A stretch of 64,000 bases of DNA from Microbaculum sp051390635 (GTDB lineage Bacteria > Pseudomonadota > Alphaproteobacteria > Rhizobiales > Tepidamorphaceae). The notes under the pieces were generated by a model. That model searched no databases. It saw only the letters and a list, made by a program, of their open reading frames with translations, and was not told the DNA's origin. Shown in pieces: positions 17,450 through 26,074 of the stretch. Every line of letters starts with the position of its first letter. The first letter of the stretch is position 1. Location of the stretch: the NCBI RefSeq assembly GCF_051390635.1, contig NZ_JBPODT010000006.1, positions 1 through 64,000 of the forward strand, in the 5' to 3' direction. The position numbers and the translations under genes are program-made.

Positions 17450-17968
17450 TCATCGCCAGGACAACTGGTCCTTCGGCAGCCGGCCGCTCGGGTCGAATAC
17501 AGTCACCTTGTGCGGAAGATCCGGACCCCAGTCCCAAAGCACTAGGTTGCGATCTTCTGTCTCGGCACCCGGAGCAAAACTCGGAACCAGAATACCGGCA
17601 ATGCCTTGAAGCCGCAGTTGGTCATAGATGGACCAGGATGCAGGGCGCTCGCCGTCGCTGAGGACCGTTGCCCAAGCGCAGGCCATGTCCTCGAGCGCGA
17701 CGGAAAATTCTCCCCTCCCCTGCTCGGTCGTCAGGTCTGCGATGCCCTCGCAATCGACCTCATAGGAGCACAGCACACAGGGGTCGATCCGATGCGCAAA
17801 GCCTTGATTGGCTTCTTTGACCGCCGTCATGATGGTGAGCCCCAGATATAGCGCTGGCACACCTTTGGGATTGAAGCGCGCACCCCTGATCGCGGCTCCC
17901 TCACCGGAAGTCGGCTTGAAGGCCCAACGCGGATCATGTGCCCTATAGCAGGTTCTGACGAACCTCAC
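17450..17968 (-). CDS. RES-domain toxin
   Basis: A 172-residue RES-domain protein. Visible conserved residues include the Arg in VRTCYRAHDPRWAF, the GARFNPKGVPALYLG segment and the later Ser/Asn core (RPASWSIYDQLR). RES toxins degrade NAD+ in the cytoplasm and halt growth when free. It starts at GTG 17968 in a GTGA overlap with the stop of the Xre-type antitoxin gene just upstream, the standard antitoxin-then-toxin order. A longer frame upstream is the antitoxin region read in another frame. Confidence 0.88.
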   Translation of the reverse strand: MRFVRTCYRAHDPRWAFKPTSGEGAAIRGARFNPKGVPALYLGLTIMTAVKEANQGFAHRIDPCVLCSYEVDCEGIADLTTEQGRGEFSVALEDMACAWATVLSDGERPASWSIYDQLRLQGIAGILVPSFAPGAETEDRNLVLWDWGPDLPHKVTVFDPSGRLPKDQLSWR

Positions 17969-18354
17969 GCAAAGCCGCCGAGGGCCATATGATCCAGATA
18001 ATCGCGAACGGCAGCGGCTTTGCCTTCCTTCACGAGGGCTTCGGCGGTGCGACCACCGAATGCCGGCAGCGGCTGGGCTCGGTACCAGGCCATCGCCTGT
18101 TCCTTTCCGCCCGCCCATTCCGTCACGCGACTGATGATCTCGAGCATTTCACGTAGACGCCCCTGGGTCTTTATCGTGCGGCTGCGCTCCAACCGATAGA
18201 GGGTTTCGCGGGCAAGGCCGGCCGTCTCGGCCAATTGGCCCTTGGACATTCCAAAGCCGTCCGCCACTTGGTTGATGGCAATTTTCCCGGCCCGGTCCAT
18301 ATAGGACAAAACCAAAGGTTCATTCTGCACGGGTATCTTGAGGGCCTGGCCCAT
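17965..18354 (-). CDS. Xre/MbcA/ParS-type antitoxin
   Basis: A ~129-residue antitoxin. An Xre-like helix-turn-helix lies at about residues 30-60 (FGMSKGQLAETAGLARETLY) and the C-terminal MbcA/ParS toxin-binding domain follows (EWAGGKEQAMAWYRAQPLPA, ALVKEGKAAAVRDYLDHMAL). It should neutralise the RES toxin by covering its active site and repress the shared promoter. ATG 18354 is chosen; an earlier in-frame ATG would extend it by eight residues. The pair probably helps keep the replicon. Confidence 0.85.
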   Translation of the reverse strand: MGQALKIPVQNEPLVLSYMDRAGKIAINQVADGFGMSKGQLAETAGLARETLYRLERSRTIKTQGRLREMLEIISRVTEWAGGKEQAMAWYRAQPLPAFGGRTAEALVKEGKAAAVRDYLDHMALGGFA

Positions 18355-18516
18355 AGGATTCCATCCTGTCATACACATAGTCGCATTTACTGTGCAAAAG
18401 ATATGACACTCCTCGGCTATTTTCAAGTTCGGAAGCCGATGCGTCTCCAACCGATCGGTTATCTGTATCTTCTACGTTTGTAATTTCGTCTCCGATACGG
18501 TTCTCAGGCGCTCCAA

Positions 18517-19440
18517 ATGGCCAAAACACCGCACAACCACTCCTCCCGTCGACCACAGAGCCGGCAAATCGGCTATGCGCGCGTCTCGACAGACGAGCAG
18601 GCTACAGAAGCCCAGGAGATGGAGTTGCGGTCCGCCGGATGTGAGACAATCGTCCGGGAGCACGGCTCCGGGGCCTCAAGAGCCCGCCCTGCCCTTGCCA
18701 AGATTGTCCGCGAGATCGACGCTGGCGACACGCTTGTCGTCGTTCGGCTCGACCGCCTGGCGCGCTCGGTAAGCCATCTGCTCGATGTCATCGAGGACCT
18801 GACGGCAAAAGGTGCGCATTTCCGGTCGCTCAGCGACCCGATCGACACCACGACGCCGCAAGGCATGTTTTCCCTGCAGGTTCTTGGCGCCGTGGCCCAG
18901 CTGGAGCGGGCTCTCAACTCCGAACGGACCAAGGCAGGCATCAAAGCCGCCAGAGCAAAAGGCCGGATGCCGGGCAATCCAGGGATCCGCGAACGTCGGC
19001 CGGACGCGCTGGCCAAGATGACGGCCGCGCAAAAGGCAGCCTATGGAGCGCGTCTCCAGTCATCCGCGAACCAGTGGCTTCCCATTGTGCGGCGCATGCG
19101 ACCCGACCACACATGGGACGATATCTCCCGCGTTCTCAGGCAACGTGGTCTCGATTGGACTCCTGAGCGTTTACGGCGCGCGGTGAAATGGATTGTCAGC
19201 GAGGGAATGGCCGACAAGTCGCTTCTGAGGAAGTCGCCGCCTCGGCCAGCTGAGGATCGTCTGATGACCCTCGTGGCGGGCATCCATTCCTCCAATCCGG
19301 AGCTGACCTTGCGCGAAATCGCCAACCAGCTCGAGCGACTTCGTGAGCGTACGCCCCGTGGCGGTACGAAATGGGCGCCCTCGTCCGTCAAGAACCTCAT
19401 CGACCGGGCAAAGCGTAGCGGCTTGCTCGAGGCGGCCTGA
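18517..19440 (+). CDS. Serine recombinase (resolvase/invertase family)
   Basis: A 307-residue serine recombinase. The N-terminal catalytic domain has IGYARVSTDEQ with the nucleophile Ser, the LVVVRLDRLARS motif and the QGMFSLQVLGAVAQLERALN segment that leads into the long E-helix. The C-terminal part is longer than in Tn3 resolvases and may hold two helix-turn-helix units (WDDISRVLRQRGLDWTPERL and LTLREIANQLERL). It may resolve plasmid multimers or act for a transposon. It stands next to the rep region, which favours a multimer-resolution role; that is inference. Confidence 0.9.
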   Translation: MAKTPHNHSSRRPQSRQIGYARVSTDEQATEAQEMELRSAGCETIVREHGSGASRARPALAKIVREIDAGDTLVVVRLDRLARSVSHLLDVIEDLTAKGAHFRSLSDPIDTTTPQGMFSLQVLGAVAQLERALNSERTKAGIKAARAKGRMPGNPGIRERRPDALAKMTAAQKAAYGARLQSSANQWLPIVRRMRPDHTWDDISRVLRQRGLDWTPERLRRAVKWIVSEGMADKSLLRKSPPRPAEDRLMTLVAGIHSSNPELTLREIANQLERLRERTPRGGTKWAPSSVKNLIDRAKRSGLLEAA

Positions 19441-19555
19441 ATACGCAACCGAGGACTGATTTTGTGGCGCCTACGCCGTATAATTCGCGGAGCTCGTTCG
19501 TAGCCAGAACAACCCAAACAGTCCGCAAACTCCGGAGCGCGCAGCAGTGGAAGCC

Positions 19556-19762
19556 ATGACCGTCAACAGCCGCGACGATTTCGCCCAATGGGCCATCGAG
19601 CGAACCAAGTCGATCCTGACCGAGCAGGGTTCGGAGCTCGCTTCTGCGGCGCGGTGCGGAGACGATGCCCGGATGGGCGAAGCTGCAAATGCCCTTGGCC
19701 AATCGATCATCGATGCACTGCTCGAAACTTTTGACGGTCTGATCGACGACGACAGAGACTGA
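19556..19762 (+). CDS. Hypothetical small protein
   Basis: A 68-residue acidic helical protein (MTVNSRDDFAQWAIERTKSI ... ALGQSIIDALLETFDGLIDD). No family recognised. ATG 19556 has GGAAG five bases upstream; a GTG at 19547 is an alternative. It is convergent with repC, whose stop lies 38 bases beyond. The composition is protein-like and the frame ends cleanly before repC. Confidence 0.5.
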   Translation: MTVNSRDDFAQWAIERTKSILTEQGSELASAARCGDDARMGEAANALGQSIIDALLETFDGLIDDDRD

Positions 19763-19799
19763 CCGAGTTGCCGCCCGCGGAATTCAAATCTATCAATCA

Positions 19800-21116
19800 T
19801 CACGATCTGGGCTTGTTCAGCGACCGCAGAAGGGCTTCCGAGACTTCGAGCCGCCCTTCCCCGCTTTCACCGCCGCTTCGCGGTTCGTGGCCGGTTTTCT
19901 CCGCCGATTTGTCGGCGTCCAGCTTGGCGCGCAGCAGTGCCATGATCATTGGCCAGGTCGAGAATTTGCCGTCCCTTGCCTTGTCGGTCAGGCTGCGCAG
20001 ATAGCCGCCGGCGCTGTTGATCTGGTCTGATCGCTGGTAGATCGCGGCAAGGGTGATCGCCGCGTGCTGTTCGCCCATGACCTCGCAGGCGTCCCGCCAC
20101 GCGCTGGGACTGATTGCCAGCATCGGCCGGGCCAGTTCCGCCGCGGCCAGAAAGTCGCGCCAGTGACGGATTTCCCCGCCTTGCGTCAATTCTCGCAGGT
20201 TGGGGCAGGCGTCCAGCACAATGCCCAAAGGCAATTCTCGCTTCGGCAAGCTCCGTACGTTGTCGGTTTCCGCGGCGCTGCCGCCCGCTTCATTCTTATT
20301 TCGAGAGCGGTCTTCAGATTCAAATATGGAGTCTGGGTTTGAATTCTGTATGTGGCGACCAGAATGGGACTCATTGGCGTCCGGATTCTGTGTTTTTGCA
20401 AATGATTCCAATACCTCGAGGATCTCCGTGTAGAGGCCGTGAAGATCGCAGCAGATATCCTCGATGAGTTGCCTCGGCGCTGAGCGCGGCAAGCGGCAGA
20501 CGATGGCCTGATAGGTCTGGTAGACCCTGCCCCAATTGCCCGGAACGTTCTCCTCGATGCCAGTCTCGATGAGCTTGACGATATCGCGGCGCAGGAGCGT
20601 GAGACGCTCCTTGGCGATCCGAAGGGCGTTCTTCTCGGCCCGGACGGTGTCCGCCAGCTCCTTGAATTCCCCGGCCCGGGCAACGATCGGCGCCAGGTCG
20701 AACCCGTAGGCCTGTTCGACTTGACCTCCCCTGCCCTTGCGGGCGAAGCGCTTGCCGTTCGGACTATCTCTGCGGATGATCAGCCCGCAGTCGACCAGGA
20801 CGGCCAGGTGGCGCCGTAGCGTCGTCGCCGGCATTCCGTTCGCACGGGCCATGAGTTGCTCGTTGGACGGCCAGACGATCAGTTCGCCGTCGCCTGTGAG
20901 CTCCGTTTCCGGATGAAACGAGAGCAGCGCGTTGAGAATGGCGAGTGCGCGGTCCGTAGCGCCGATCAGCTCGCGCGCTTCCCGGATCGTCTGGAACACT
21001 TTCCATTTCTGGACCTGGGCGCCAGCCGGTGCCGATTTTGCCACAGCCTGGCTTGCCATCATGCCAAGTGACATCGTTCGCCGCCCAAAGGGCGTCGTTG
21101 GGGTATGCGTCTGCAT
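19800..21116 (-). CDS. repC: Replication initiator RepC
   Basis: A 438-residue RepC, the initiator that acts at an origin inside its own gene. The N-terminal winged-helix domain contains EQLMARANGMPATTLRRHLAVL and IIRRDSPNGKRFARKG; a C-terminal domain follows (EQHAAITLAAIYQR, AGGYLRSLTDKARDG). Between them is a low-complexity linker (NPDSIFESEDRSRNKNEAGG) encoded by an AT-rich stretch, as in other repABC plasmids. It is the last gene of repA-repB-repC on the minus strand, separated from repB by ~166 bases that contain a candidate antisense RNA. It fixes the window as part of a repABC replicon. Confidence 0.95.
   Translation of the reverse strand: MQTHTPTTPFGRRTMSLGMMASQAVAKSAPAGAQVQKWKVFQTIREARELIGATDRALAILNALLSFHPETELTGDGELIVWPSNEQLMARANGMPATTLRRHLAVLVDCGLIIRRDSPNGKRFARKGRGGQVEQAYGFDLAPIVARAGEFKELADTVRAEKNALRIAKERLTLLRRDIVKLIETGIEENVPGNWGRVYQTYQAIVCRLPRSAPRQLIEDICCDLHGLYTEILEVLESFAKTQNPDANESHSGRHIQNSNPDSIFESEDRSRNKNEAGGSAAETDNVRSLPKRELPLGIVLDACPNLRELTQGGEIRHWRDFLAAAELARPMLAISPSAWRDACEVMGEQHAAITLAAIYQRSDQINSAGGYLRSLTDKARDGKFSTWPMIMALLRAKLDADKSAEKTGHEPRSGGESGEGRLEVSEALLRSLNKPRS
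20285..20420. other. Candidate oriV inside repC
   Basis: The only clearly AT-rich stretch within repC, with near-repeated motifs such as GATTCAAATATGG, TTTGAATTCTGTATG and GGATTCTGTG. In studied repABC plasmids the origin lies in an AT-rich segment in the middle of repC. The placement here rests on base composition and position only. Confidence 0.45.
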
Positions 21117-21186
21117 TGTCCTTCACCTATTGCTAGGCAAAAGAAACCTGCTCGCCGAATCGGCGCTCAAACCGACCTGAATGGTC

Positions 21187-21276
21187 TTGACTATGATTCG
21201 CGGAAGTGGGATTCTCTCAGTCGCCAAACTTAAAGAGAAGGTCTTCCGGAATTGCCGTTTCGGGGGCCTTTTTCTT
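21187..21276 (+). ncRNA. Candidate repABC counter-transcribed RNA (incA)
   Basis: In the repB-repC gap the strand opposite to the operon has TTGACT at 21187, then after 17 bases GATTCT at 21210. A G+C-rich hairpin (AAGGTCTTC pairing with GGGGGCCTT, with an inner CGG/CCG stem) runs over 21238-21276 and is followed by TTTTCTTTT. This is the layout of the ~55-base antisense RNA that limits RepC translation and causes incompatibility in repABC plasmids. A transcript from about 21220 to 21280 is predicted. Confidence 0.55.
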
Positions 21277-21282
21277 TTGCGC

Positions 21283-22293
21283 TCAATCTCCGTTCGTGGT
21301 TGCTCGTTTTTCCCGACGGAAAGCCTCATACAACTCGCTGAGATTTTCCGAGAGGTAGTCACCGAACGCTGCTGCGTCGGTTCCCTTCGCCTTGAGGGCG
21401 ATGGTGAATTTCTTGCCACTGGCCACCATCTCCGCGGCGATACGCCCATCAGACGGCGCCCAGTTGCGTTTGGATGGCGCCTGCGCGGCACGGCGGCGCG
21501 GCTTGGATGCCTTCAGCTTCGTGACGACCGCATCGAACCGCGCTTCGCTTGGCATCCCATGCCAATCGGAACTCAATGCCAGAGCCAGGGCAGTGTCGAG
21601 ATTGCCCGGCTTGTCGAGGAGGAGCTTGAGCTCATACCAGCGATCACGACCGACAGCCTTCGCGCGGCCGATCGCCTCGAGAAGTTCCTTGGGCATCGAG
21701 GCGACAGAGAGCATCTTTGAAAGCGTCGGCCGATCGACACCGATTGCGGCGAGGGCTGTGGCGTTGTCCTCGTCGAATTTCCGCTCAACGATGTCGGCGG
21801 CAAACAGTGCTTTCTCGATGAAGGACGTGTTCGCTCGCGCGTTGTTTTCCTGTCCCTGGGCGATCACATGATCGCGCTCGGAGATATCCTTGATGACAGC
21901 GCGAAGCTTGAGACCAAGCTCTTTTGCGGCGCGCCAGCGGAGGCGACCGAAGACCAGCATGTAGCGGCCGGGCCGCTGCGGGTGAGGGCGAAGGAGCGCC
22001 GGGGAGTTCTGGCCGGAACCACGGATCGACTCCAACACCTGAGCGTAGTCGGCCTCGTAATCTTCCTGATCGACGTTGAGCCGGTCGTTGGCGAAAGATT
22101 GGTCCACCAGGTCGGGGTTAACCTCGATTATCGTCTCGCCCTCGAGCAGCTTGCCTGCCTGAGCCGCCATTTCGTCGATCGAGCTTATGAGCGAGCGTGA
22201 TGCCCCCTTGAAGGTGTAGTCTTGCGCGACCGGGCGCTCGGCGGGAGCGTCGCCGTTGTCCATGATGCTGGCAAAGGGATTTTTCCGCGCCAT
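21283..22293 (-). CDS. repB: Partition protein RepB (ParB-like)
   Basis: A 336-residue ParB-family protein that binds parS and works with RepA in partition and in repression of the operon. The N-terminal ParB/Srx region has NSPALLRPHPQRPGRYMLVF and GRLRWRAAKELGLKLRAVIK; the HTH region has NTSFIEKALFAADIVERKFD and GVDRPTLSKMLSVAS. A basic C-terminal part follows (KASKPRRRAAQAPSKRNW). It starts at ATG 22293, 76 bases after repA; the gap contains a parS-like palindrome. The stop abuts the predicted antisense RNA terminator. Confidence 0.93.
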   Translation of the reverse strand: MARKNPFASIMDNGDAPAERPVAQDYTFKGASRSLISSIDEMAAQAGKLLEGETIIEVNPDLVDQSFANDRLNVDQEDYEADYAQVLESIRGSGQNSPALLRPHPQRPGRYMLVFGRLRWRAAKELGLKLRAVIKDISERDHVIAQGQENNARANTSFIEKALFAADIVERKFDEDNATALAAIGVDRPTLSKMLSVASMPKELLEAIGRAKAVGRDRWYELKLLLDKPGNLDTALALALSSDWHGMPSEARFDAVVTKLKASKPRRRAAQAPSKRNWAPSDGRIAAEMVASGKKFTIALKAKGTDAAAFGDYLSENLSELYEAFRREKRATTNGD

Positions 22294-22351
22294 TTGACTA
22301 GCACCCCCTTAAGCGGCTTATGCGCTTGAAACCGTGGGTTTTTTTGGTGGT

Positions 22352-22367
22352 TTTGACGGCAGTCAAC
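22352..22367. promoter_or_regulatory. Candidate parS site
   Basis: TTTGACGGCAGTCAAC lies between repA and repB. It matches the repABC parS pattern GTTNNNNGCNNNNAAC except for the first base, and the core TTGAC/GTCAA arms form a palindrome. parS is commonly found between repA and repB. RepB would bind it for partition. Confidence 0.6.
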
Positions 22368-22368
22368 A

Positions 22369-23592
22369 TCACAACCGCCCCCATGCCTGGTGGATCAGTC
22401 CCTGAATCTCGAAGTTCACGGCATCCATGCTGTCGATCGCCCGATCATAGGTATCGCGATTGAAGTTCGATCGCTCGACCTCATAGAGCGTCTGCTTGGT
22501 GAGGCCGGCGTCAGAAATCGCCGTGGATTTGAGCATTGGGCTTTTCAGAATTTCCTCGGCAAGCATCGACTGCATGAAGCCGACCATCTGTGCCTGGGGA
22601 ATGTCCGTGGGCTCGTATCGGGTGATGAGATAGCGCAGCCAGTCCAGCTGGACCTTCGCGCCAGCATTCTTGATGGACTTCATGATATTGCCCAGCATCA
22701 GCAGAAACTGACTCATAGACATCAGATCCAGCATCTGCGGGTGGACGGTAATCAGAACCGAGGTGGCGGCCGACAGTGCCGACAGCGTCAGATAGCCGAG
22801 CTGTGGAGGGCAATCGACGACCACGACGTCGTAGCGCTCACTGACCGAATCCAACGCCCGGGCGACCCTCGTGAAGAACCGCTTTCCTTCCTGAGACGGA
22901 GACTGCATGGCAAGCGGAGTCTCGTACTCATATTCCTGCAGCTCCAGGTTCGCCGGGATGATATCGAGCAAGGGGAAGTTCGTCTTGCGGATGACATCTT
23001 CGGCCGGGGCGGGGTTGTCGTACCGGATCGCGTCGTAGAGCGAGGGGTTCTTGTCGAGCTCCGGCTGGAAGCCATGGAGGGCTGAAAGCGAAGCCTGCGG
23101 ATCGAGATCCACCGTCAGGACCCGGTGACCGGTGAGCGCCAAATGCTGCGCGAGGTGCGCCGTGGTGGTGGTCTTTCCCGATCCACCCTTGAAGTTGACG
23201 ACCGCAATGACCTGCAGCTTCTCGCCAGGTTTGCGGTAGGGCACATACTTCTTGGAATCCGATCGCCCGTGCTTGTCGAGATAGTCCCGAAGCTCGGTCA
23301 TCTGCTCGGCCGCGTAAAAGCGCCGTCCGCCGGCACCGACGAAAGGCTCAGGACCTTTCTTTTCAAGATGGAGGCGCTTCAGATTGTTCGGACTGATACC
23401 AAGATAGTGGGCGACCTCGGCCATCGAGAACCGCCGAAGGGTCTTCTGCCCCTCGGTCGGAAACTTCTCGACGCGCAATTGGTCGAGCTTGCGCGAGATC
23501 TCGGCCCCCTGGGCAAGGATCTTGTCGTCAAACTCAAAACTTGGGAGAAATGCCATCTCCGCTTTGTCCCCCAAACGAGAAAATAGCGCCAT
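22369..23592 (-). CDS. repA: Partition ATPase RepA (ParA-like)
   Basis: A 407-residue ParA-type ATPase. Residues ~60-125 hold a MerR-like DNA-binding region (FSMAEVAHYLGISPNNLKRL); the deviant Walker A motif is VVNFKGGSGKTTTTAHLAQH, followed by the switch motif VLTVDLDPQASLS and the Walker B-like VVVVDCPPQLGYL. RepA drives plasmid partition with RepB and represses the repABC promoter. ATG 23592 is preferred over an upstream TTG because AAAGG precedes it. A lux-type palindrome lies about 255 bases upstream, suggesting quorum-dependent expression. Confidence 0.95.
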   Translation of the reverse strand: MALFSRLGDKAEMAFLPSFEFDDKILAQGAEISRKLDQLRVEKFPTEGQKTLRRFSMAEVAHYLGISPNNLKRLHLEKKGPEPFVGAGGRRFYAAEQMTELRDYLDKHGRSDSKKYVPYRKPGEKLQVIAVVNFKGGSGKTTTTAHLAQHLALTGHRVLTVDLDPQASLSALHGFQPELDKNPSLYDAIRYDNPAPAEDVIRKTNFPLLDIIPANLELQEYEYETPLAMQSPSQEGKRFFTRVARALDSVSERYDVVVVDCPPQLGYLTLSALSAATSVLITVHPQMLDLMSMSQFLLMLGNIMKSIKNAGAKVQLDWLRYLITRYEPTDIPQAQMVGFMQSMLAEEILKSPMLKSTAISDAGLTKQTLYEVERSNFNRDTYDRAIDSMDAVNFEIQGLIHQAWGRL

Positions 23593-24171
23593 ATTCGACC
23601 TTTCGGCCAATCTGGCGCCAGTATGAGCGATTCCCGTTCTCTGGCAAGGGATTTTAGGTTAACGAAACCTTAACGACATGCCCAGGTCCACGCCAACAAG
23701 ATCACTCAGCGGAGCCTCACAGTCCGGAATCGCGGCGTCGGCGCGTACATTTTCCATCGATTTTTCAATCGCTTAGTTTCTCCGCGGTTGGTCAATCCGC
23801 GAGAACCTTCAATGCCACATGCCGCTGGCTCGGTCCATGCAGCACCCTGAGAAGTTTCACAGTGGTGGATGGCGTCAAACCGAGTGAGTGGGCGTGACCG
23901 CCGCTCCTTTGGGGCGACTCACCTTCACCCATGAACAGATGACTCTTAGCCGGCTATGCAGCGCCCAGCGTGGTGGCTCAAAATTGCCCAACGCGTGTTT
24001 GTCAGGCTGCCACAAGTCCATGGGCCGACGGGAAACGGAAGCAACTAGACAACCCTCCGGTCGATCGTCTTTCCCGTCAGAGAGGCAATTATCACCGACG
24101 TGAATCCCTCACGCCCAAACGATTCAGCCAATGAATTGGACGTGGGTACCGGAAGTCGATGACAATCAGAC
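23593..24171. other. repA upstream region
   Basis: 579 bases between repA and the WGR gene, holding the repABC promoter region. AT-rich sequence with AGGTTAACGAAACCTTAACG lies just upstream of repA (near 23655) and may be part of the promoter/operator. A lux-type box is at 23847. I find no supported coding sequence; short frames on both strands match no family. Confidence 0.45.
23847..23862. promoter_or_regulatory. Candidate tra box upstream of repABC
   Basis: CTGAGAAGTTTCACAG matches the tra box upstream of traI (CTGTGACTTTTCACAG) at 12 of 16 positions, keeping both half-sites but for one base. In Ti plasmids TraR boxes upstream of repABC raise plasmid copy number during quorum sensing. This site could do the same here. 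Confidence 0.5.
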
Positions 24172-24432
24172 ATGGTCGAGCCGAAGCTTCAAGTTGTCCT
24201 TCAACGCCGCGATTGCGCTCGCAACGTTGCGCGGTTTTATGTACTCGCGATAGAACCGTCACTGTACGGTGATGCGGCGCTTATGCGCGCGTGGGGGCGG
24301 ATCGGCTCGCTCGGCCGACAACGCCTTGACCTCTATGCGTCGGCCGCTGAAGCCGGCGAAGCGCTCGAGGCCTGGCTCGCCCGTAGGGTCGGACGGGGCT
24401 ACACGCCCGTCACTGCCAAGGTCACATTCTAG
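24172..24432 (+). CDS. WGR domain protein
   Basis: An 86-residue protein that is almost entirely a WGR domain: it has the defining tryptophan-glycine-arginine in LMRAWGRIGSLGRQRLDLY and the strand ARFYVLAIEPSLYGD before it, ending with GEALEAWLARRVGRGYTPV. WGR domains bind nucleic acid ends in PARP-like proteins and appear alone on rhizobial plasmids. The function here is not known. ATG 24172 fits the domain start. It faces away from repA. Confidence 0.8.
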   Translation: MVEPKLQVVLQRRDCARNVARFYVLAIEPSLYGDAALMRAWGRIGSLGRQRLDLYASAAEAGEALEAWLARRVGRGYTPVTAKVTF

Positions 24433-24592
24433 TCCAGGGGCCCATAATCACGGCAATTGTTGCCGCGGCTACAACGGGCTTGCACAGCAGCATAGGACCG
24501 GCATTGTCGATATTCGGCTGACCGAAGGCAGTGTTCTACTCTCTGAGCGGGGACGGCCGGAGTCATTCCGGTTGTCACTCCTGAAATTCCAC

Positions 24593-25822
24593 TCATCTGA
24601 AAGACAGTGAAGGCGGTTCCGGGACATTGGGTTCGACATCGGTGAAGAGATTCGGAAACAGCCGTTCCCTGAAATCGAGGGGGAAGGCAATACGTACCGG
24701 TGCCTTCGGAGTTTCAGATTTCAGAAAACCGCGCTCGACAAGATCCGACAGCGTGCTCCGTGCCGTGCGCTCGGATGTTTTCAGCACGAAATTGGCTTCA
24801 CCACGGGGCAACCTGCCGTGCCGCAACACGGCCGCCACCAGATCAGGTGCTCGTTTATCGTCGACGACATCTTTTATTAGGGCGCGGTAGCGAGCATCGA
24901 GCCGCCCGAGGTCGAACATTGCGGTCGAGAACCGCACCTGGTCGAGCGCGACTGTAAGGAACCATTCGACGAAATCCTTGAGTGCCGATTCCGAAAGATT
25001 TCCTCGTCCATCACGATCGCCTTGTCTGGGACTGTCGGCGTGATCCATCATGCGCTTGTATTCGCCACGATCTTTCAGGCCACGAGCGAGGCCACGAGAT
25101 ATCGACCACAGGCCGTTGCCTCCAATACCGGCCTTGAGCGCCATGGCGTGAGACATCAAGCGACTGACGCGGCCGTTGCCGTCTGGAAACGGGTGAATGT
25201 AGTTGAGGCGGTGATGAGCTGACGCAATCGCGATGATCCGCAGGCTGGCCTGCTTTTCGGCCATGGCGAACCGCTTCTGGAAATACTCCATGAAAGCTAT
25301 CACCCTGTCAGAAGATGGCGGCTGATGGCGCCCGACAGCGACATCATGTTCCGCGGACGTCCGGAACTCGCCGGGTAGGATCTCGGCCTTGGCGCCATCA
25401 GGTTTGTCGATGAACCGGAATTCCTCGGGCATCTCGTCGTAGAAGGCGCGATGAACCCACCGAATGAAATCGATCGAAGTCGGGCTCGGCAGCTCGCCGC
25501 GCAACCCGAAGCCGTCAATCATCCTCTGAACTTCGACATGGGCCTTCGCCTCGAGGGCGAGGGGACGACGTTCGGGATCTATCTCGGCGCCGGCCAGGGC
25601 GCTCTCGATATCTCGAGGTCGTGTGTTGTGGCCTTCGATCAAATTCGAATAGTAAGAATTCATGACTCGTACGAGATCGGCCAATTCGTCAGCCGACTCC
25701 GGATGCAGGCCTCGGCCGAGTTCATCGGCGGCCTTCTGCAGCTCGATCGCAAGATCGGCCAGAACGGTCGGCACCGCGTCGTCAAAAAACAGCGGCTCGA
25801 TGCGGGCAGGGGTTTCAAGCAT
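24593..25822 (-). CDS. Fic family protein
   Basis: A 409-residue Fic protein. The catalytic motif HPFPDGNGRVSR is complete at residues 210-221, so AMP (or related nucleotide) transfer to a protein hydroxyl is expected. The inhibitory helix motif SNLIEG at residues 59-64 is on the N-terminal side, as in class II Fic proteins, where its Glu blocks ATP binding. A C-terminal winged helix (TSERTARSTLSDLVERGFLK) is present. It stands alone; four short direct repeats precede it. It may be a toxin-like or host-regulatory module. Confidence 0.92.
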   Translation of the reverse strand: MLETPARIEPLFFDDAVPTVLADLAIELQKAADELGRGLHPESADELADLVRVMNSYYSNLIEGHNTRPRDIESALAGAEIDPERRPLALEAKAHVEVQRMIDGFGLRGELPSPTSIDFIRWVHRAFYDEMPEEFRFIDKPDGAKAEILPGEFRTSAEHDVAVGRHQPPSSDRVIAFMEYFQKRFAMAEKQASLRIIAIASAHHRLNYIHPFPDGNGRVSRLMSHAMALKAGIGGNGLWSISRGLARGLKDRGEYKRMMDHADSPRQGDRDGRGNLSESALKDFVEWFLTVALDQVRFSTAMFDLGRLDARYRALIKDVVDDKRAPDLVAAVLRHGRLPRGEANFVLKTSERTARSTLSDLVERGFLKSETPKAPVRIAFPLDFRERLFPNLFTDVEPNVPEPPSLSFR

Positions 25823-25892
25823 TCTTTTGCCGATCTCAATGGTGCCTCAACGGATTGCAATGTAAGGCATTGGACGCAATAAGTCAGCACAA

Positions 25893-25938
25893 TTGCCGAT
25901 ATTAGTTGCCGATCTCCCTGCCGATATCGGCCGCCGAT
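25893..25938. repeat. Iteron-like direct repeats upstream of fic
   Basis: Four copies of YYGCCGAT start at 25893, 25906, 25919 and 25931, a period of 13, 13 and 12 bases. They lie 71-116 bases upstream of the Fic start codon. Regular spacing suggests a protein-binding array, such as the operator for the winged helix of the Fic protein, or small iterons. Confidence 0.5.
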
Positions 25939-26074
25939 CAGGACGCGAAGCCGAATAAGCCTCAAAACAGCCGGGCAGGGTAGGGGGCGACGGCGCCATC
26001 GCGGATGACTCTTTTGCCGCCGGCAAGCACAACACGAAGTAGAGGCGGAAAGGCCCTCCCGCGACCGGCCTGGA

